Origin: Lachnospiraceae bacterium
GTDB lineage: Bacteria > Bacillota > Clostridia > Lachnospirales > Lachnospiraceae
Direction of reading: 5' to 3'
Assembly (NCBI GenBank): GCA_017460885.1
Contig: JAFUAB010000043.1
Span: 62,001-126,000 of the forward strand
DNA: 64,000 bases
Position numbers and translations under genes: made by a program. Shown here one piece after another: positions 62,972-64,000 of this stretch. A model generated the notes under the pieces. That model was not told the DNA's origin and did not search any database. It worked only from the letters and a program-made list of their open reading frames with translations. Position 1 is the first letter of the stretch. Each line of letters begins with the position of its first letter.

Positions 62972-64000
62972 TACAGACAAAAGAGATTTTATCCGGACCT
63001 TTCTGTTATCGGAAGGGTTCGGATTTTGCTTGTGTTTAAGCCTGATCACCGGATACAGGCTGGACAGGTACGGAGAGGCTGCGAAGGACTTTCCGGTATT
63101 GATACCGTTGAGCCTTATAGTGGGGACGGTATTTGCACTCACACTTCAGCTGCTGTGGGGATTTCAAAAAGAAAGAAAAAATGAGACATACCTTTTGGAT
63201 AACCGGATTATTTCCAAAAGTGTATCCCTCCGCATTTGGCTGGCAGCGTCTGTGATAATACTGGCCTGCTGGATCCCGGTATGGCTGGCCTATTACCCCG
63301 TCATATTTGCATATGATGCCAATACTCAGCTGTCACAGGTTATCTCGGGGACATATTCTACACATCATCCGCTGTTGCATACGCTCTGGCTCGGAGCATG
63401 CATGAAGCTGCTTTATGATATCGGCGGTATAAATGCCGGTATGGCGCTGTATGCCGTTACCCAGATGATCGTAATGGCCGGGATCTTCGGTTGGACTATG
63501 GCTGAGGGATTTCGGTTGATAAACCGGCGAGGGAGACAGATACTGTTGGTCATATACGGAGCTTATATCGCTCTTTTTCCGGCTAATCCGATGCTGGCGG
63601 TCTCTGCTACCAAGGATGTGGTCTTTTCGGGGCTGGTGCTCGTGTTTGTACTGCTGCTCAGAAGGACTGCGGAGATGGGATGTGTCGAAACACCGGATGC
63701 CGGAGGCGGCGGCAATGAAGCCGGATCCTTCGAGCAAAGGACATACACAGGAATAGCGGTTTCGGCTGCATTGATGATAGCCTTCAGGAACAATGCCGTG
63801 TATGCGCTTGTATTGATGACGGCAGTGCTGACGGTATGCCGGCTGATATATCGGTTCAAACAGTCAAACGCGGTAAAGAACCGGAACAAATTACTTATCT
63901 GTATCGCCACGGGAATTCTTGCGGGACTTTTTGTTACGGGCGGATTGAAGTTTGTGTTTCATGCGGAAAGCGGAAGCCCGAGGGAGGCCCTGTCGATCCC
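62934..64000 (+). CDS. DUF6020-type membrane protein, cut by window end
   Basis: The frame opens at ATG 62934 inside the end of the preceding gene and runs past the last base. [36 protein letters not shown] and [10 protein letters not shown] parallel the protein at 7689. Instead of the palindromic repeat it carries a Gly-rich insertion (about residues 257-270, [13 protein letters not shown]) in the same cytoplasmic loop after the KD motif. At least eight hydrophobic segments are visible. It probably belongs to a further glycan block outside the window. Confidence 0.8.
   Translation, partial: MKRIQKTLKNWIDTDKRDFIRTFLLSEGFGFCLCLSLITGYRLDRYGEAAKDFPVLIPLSLIVGTVFALTLQLLWGFQKERKNETYLLDNRIISKSVSLRIWLAASVIILACWIPVWLAYYPVIFAYDANTQLSQVISGTYSTHHPLLHTLWLGACMKLLYDIGGINAGMALYAVTQMIVMAGIFGWTMAEGFRLINRRGRQILLVIYGAYIALFPANPMLAVSATKDVVFSGLVLVFVLLLRRTAEMGCVETPDAGGGGNEAGSFEQRTYTGIAVSAALMIAFRNNAVYALVLMTAVLTVCRLIYRFKQSNAVKNRNKLLICIATGILAGLFVTGGLKFVFHAESGSPREALSI

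Noticed and set aside
1-64000. CRISPR array, rRNA operon or prophage
   Set aside because: No regular short direct repeats with unique spacers, no rRNA sequence and no phage structural genes were found.

Overview
The window looks like a chromosome segment of a Clostridia-class Firmicute, most likely a Lachnospiraceae member. This is an inference from gene content: DUF1934, DUF6020 and MacB-type gene families, a surface protein with Lachnospiraceae-style beta repeats, purine-rich ribosome sites and single-membrane polysaccharide genes. No rRNA is present to confirm it.

Layout. 1-1399: end of a CNNM/CorC-type membrane protein, then rlmH. 1616-6178: a 1520-residue secreted protein with a transglutaminase-like core and repeated Ig-like modules. 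6227-33523: about 27 kb on the plus strand, with many start/stop overlaps, encoding a surface glycan. It contains a sugar N-acetyltransferase, GtrB-like transferase, DUF6020 membrane protein, O-antigen-ligase/polymerase-like protein, UDP-GlcNAc 4,6-dehydratase, aminotransferase, two initiating phosphoglycosyl transferases, UDP-HexNAc 6-dehydrogenase and 4-epimerase, a formyltransferase, several glycosyltransferases, two AsnB-like amidotransferases, two GT11 fucosyltransferases, a pyruvyltransferase and a cytoplasmic GH88/GH105-type hydrolase. Together these suggest a polymer containing a 4-amino-4,6-dideoxy sugar, an (amidated) N-acetylhexosaminuronic acid, alpha-1,2-fucose and a pyruvyl or similar substituent. 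33549-35275 (minus): ispE overlapping a GntR/FCD regulator. 35502-38132: DUF1934 protein, a small membrane protein, and a coiled-coil NlpC/P60 hydrolase. 38174-46080 (minus): a MacAB-like efflux operon followed by trkA-trkH. 46797-48650: guaA.

48636-52673 appears to be a decayed island at the guaA 3' end. The last bases of guaA are repeated at its far side, and inside are a truncated permease, an exported-protein remnant, an antitoxin without toxin, and an AlbA_2/ATPase-like/HTH protein. The operator-like repeats of that last gene occur both in its promoter and inside its coding region. 52794-57188 is a compact operon with a deleted Vsr, a flavin reductase and clpS-clpA-aat, which is a complete N-degron module and unusual for a Firmicute. 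Then come tRNA-Ala(GGC), an esterase-like hydrolase, truA, a membrane acyltransferase, and a second glycan block (radical SAM/SPASM, UGM-like flavoenzyme, second DUF6020 protein cut by the window end).

Three repeat families stand out. The first is a palindromic element with core GGGACGGTTCT, found in intergenic sites and, kept in the same frame, inside three glycan genes. The others are a 102-bp near-perfect inverted repeat at 19421-19522 and a 71-bp inverted repeat at 46639-46709. Several conserved enzymes also carry long Gly/Ser/Asp/Asn-rich loop insertions.
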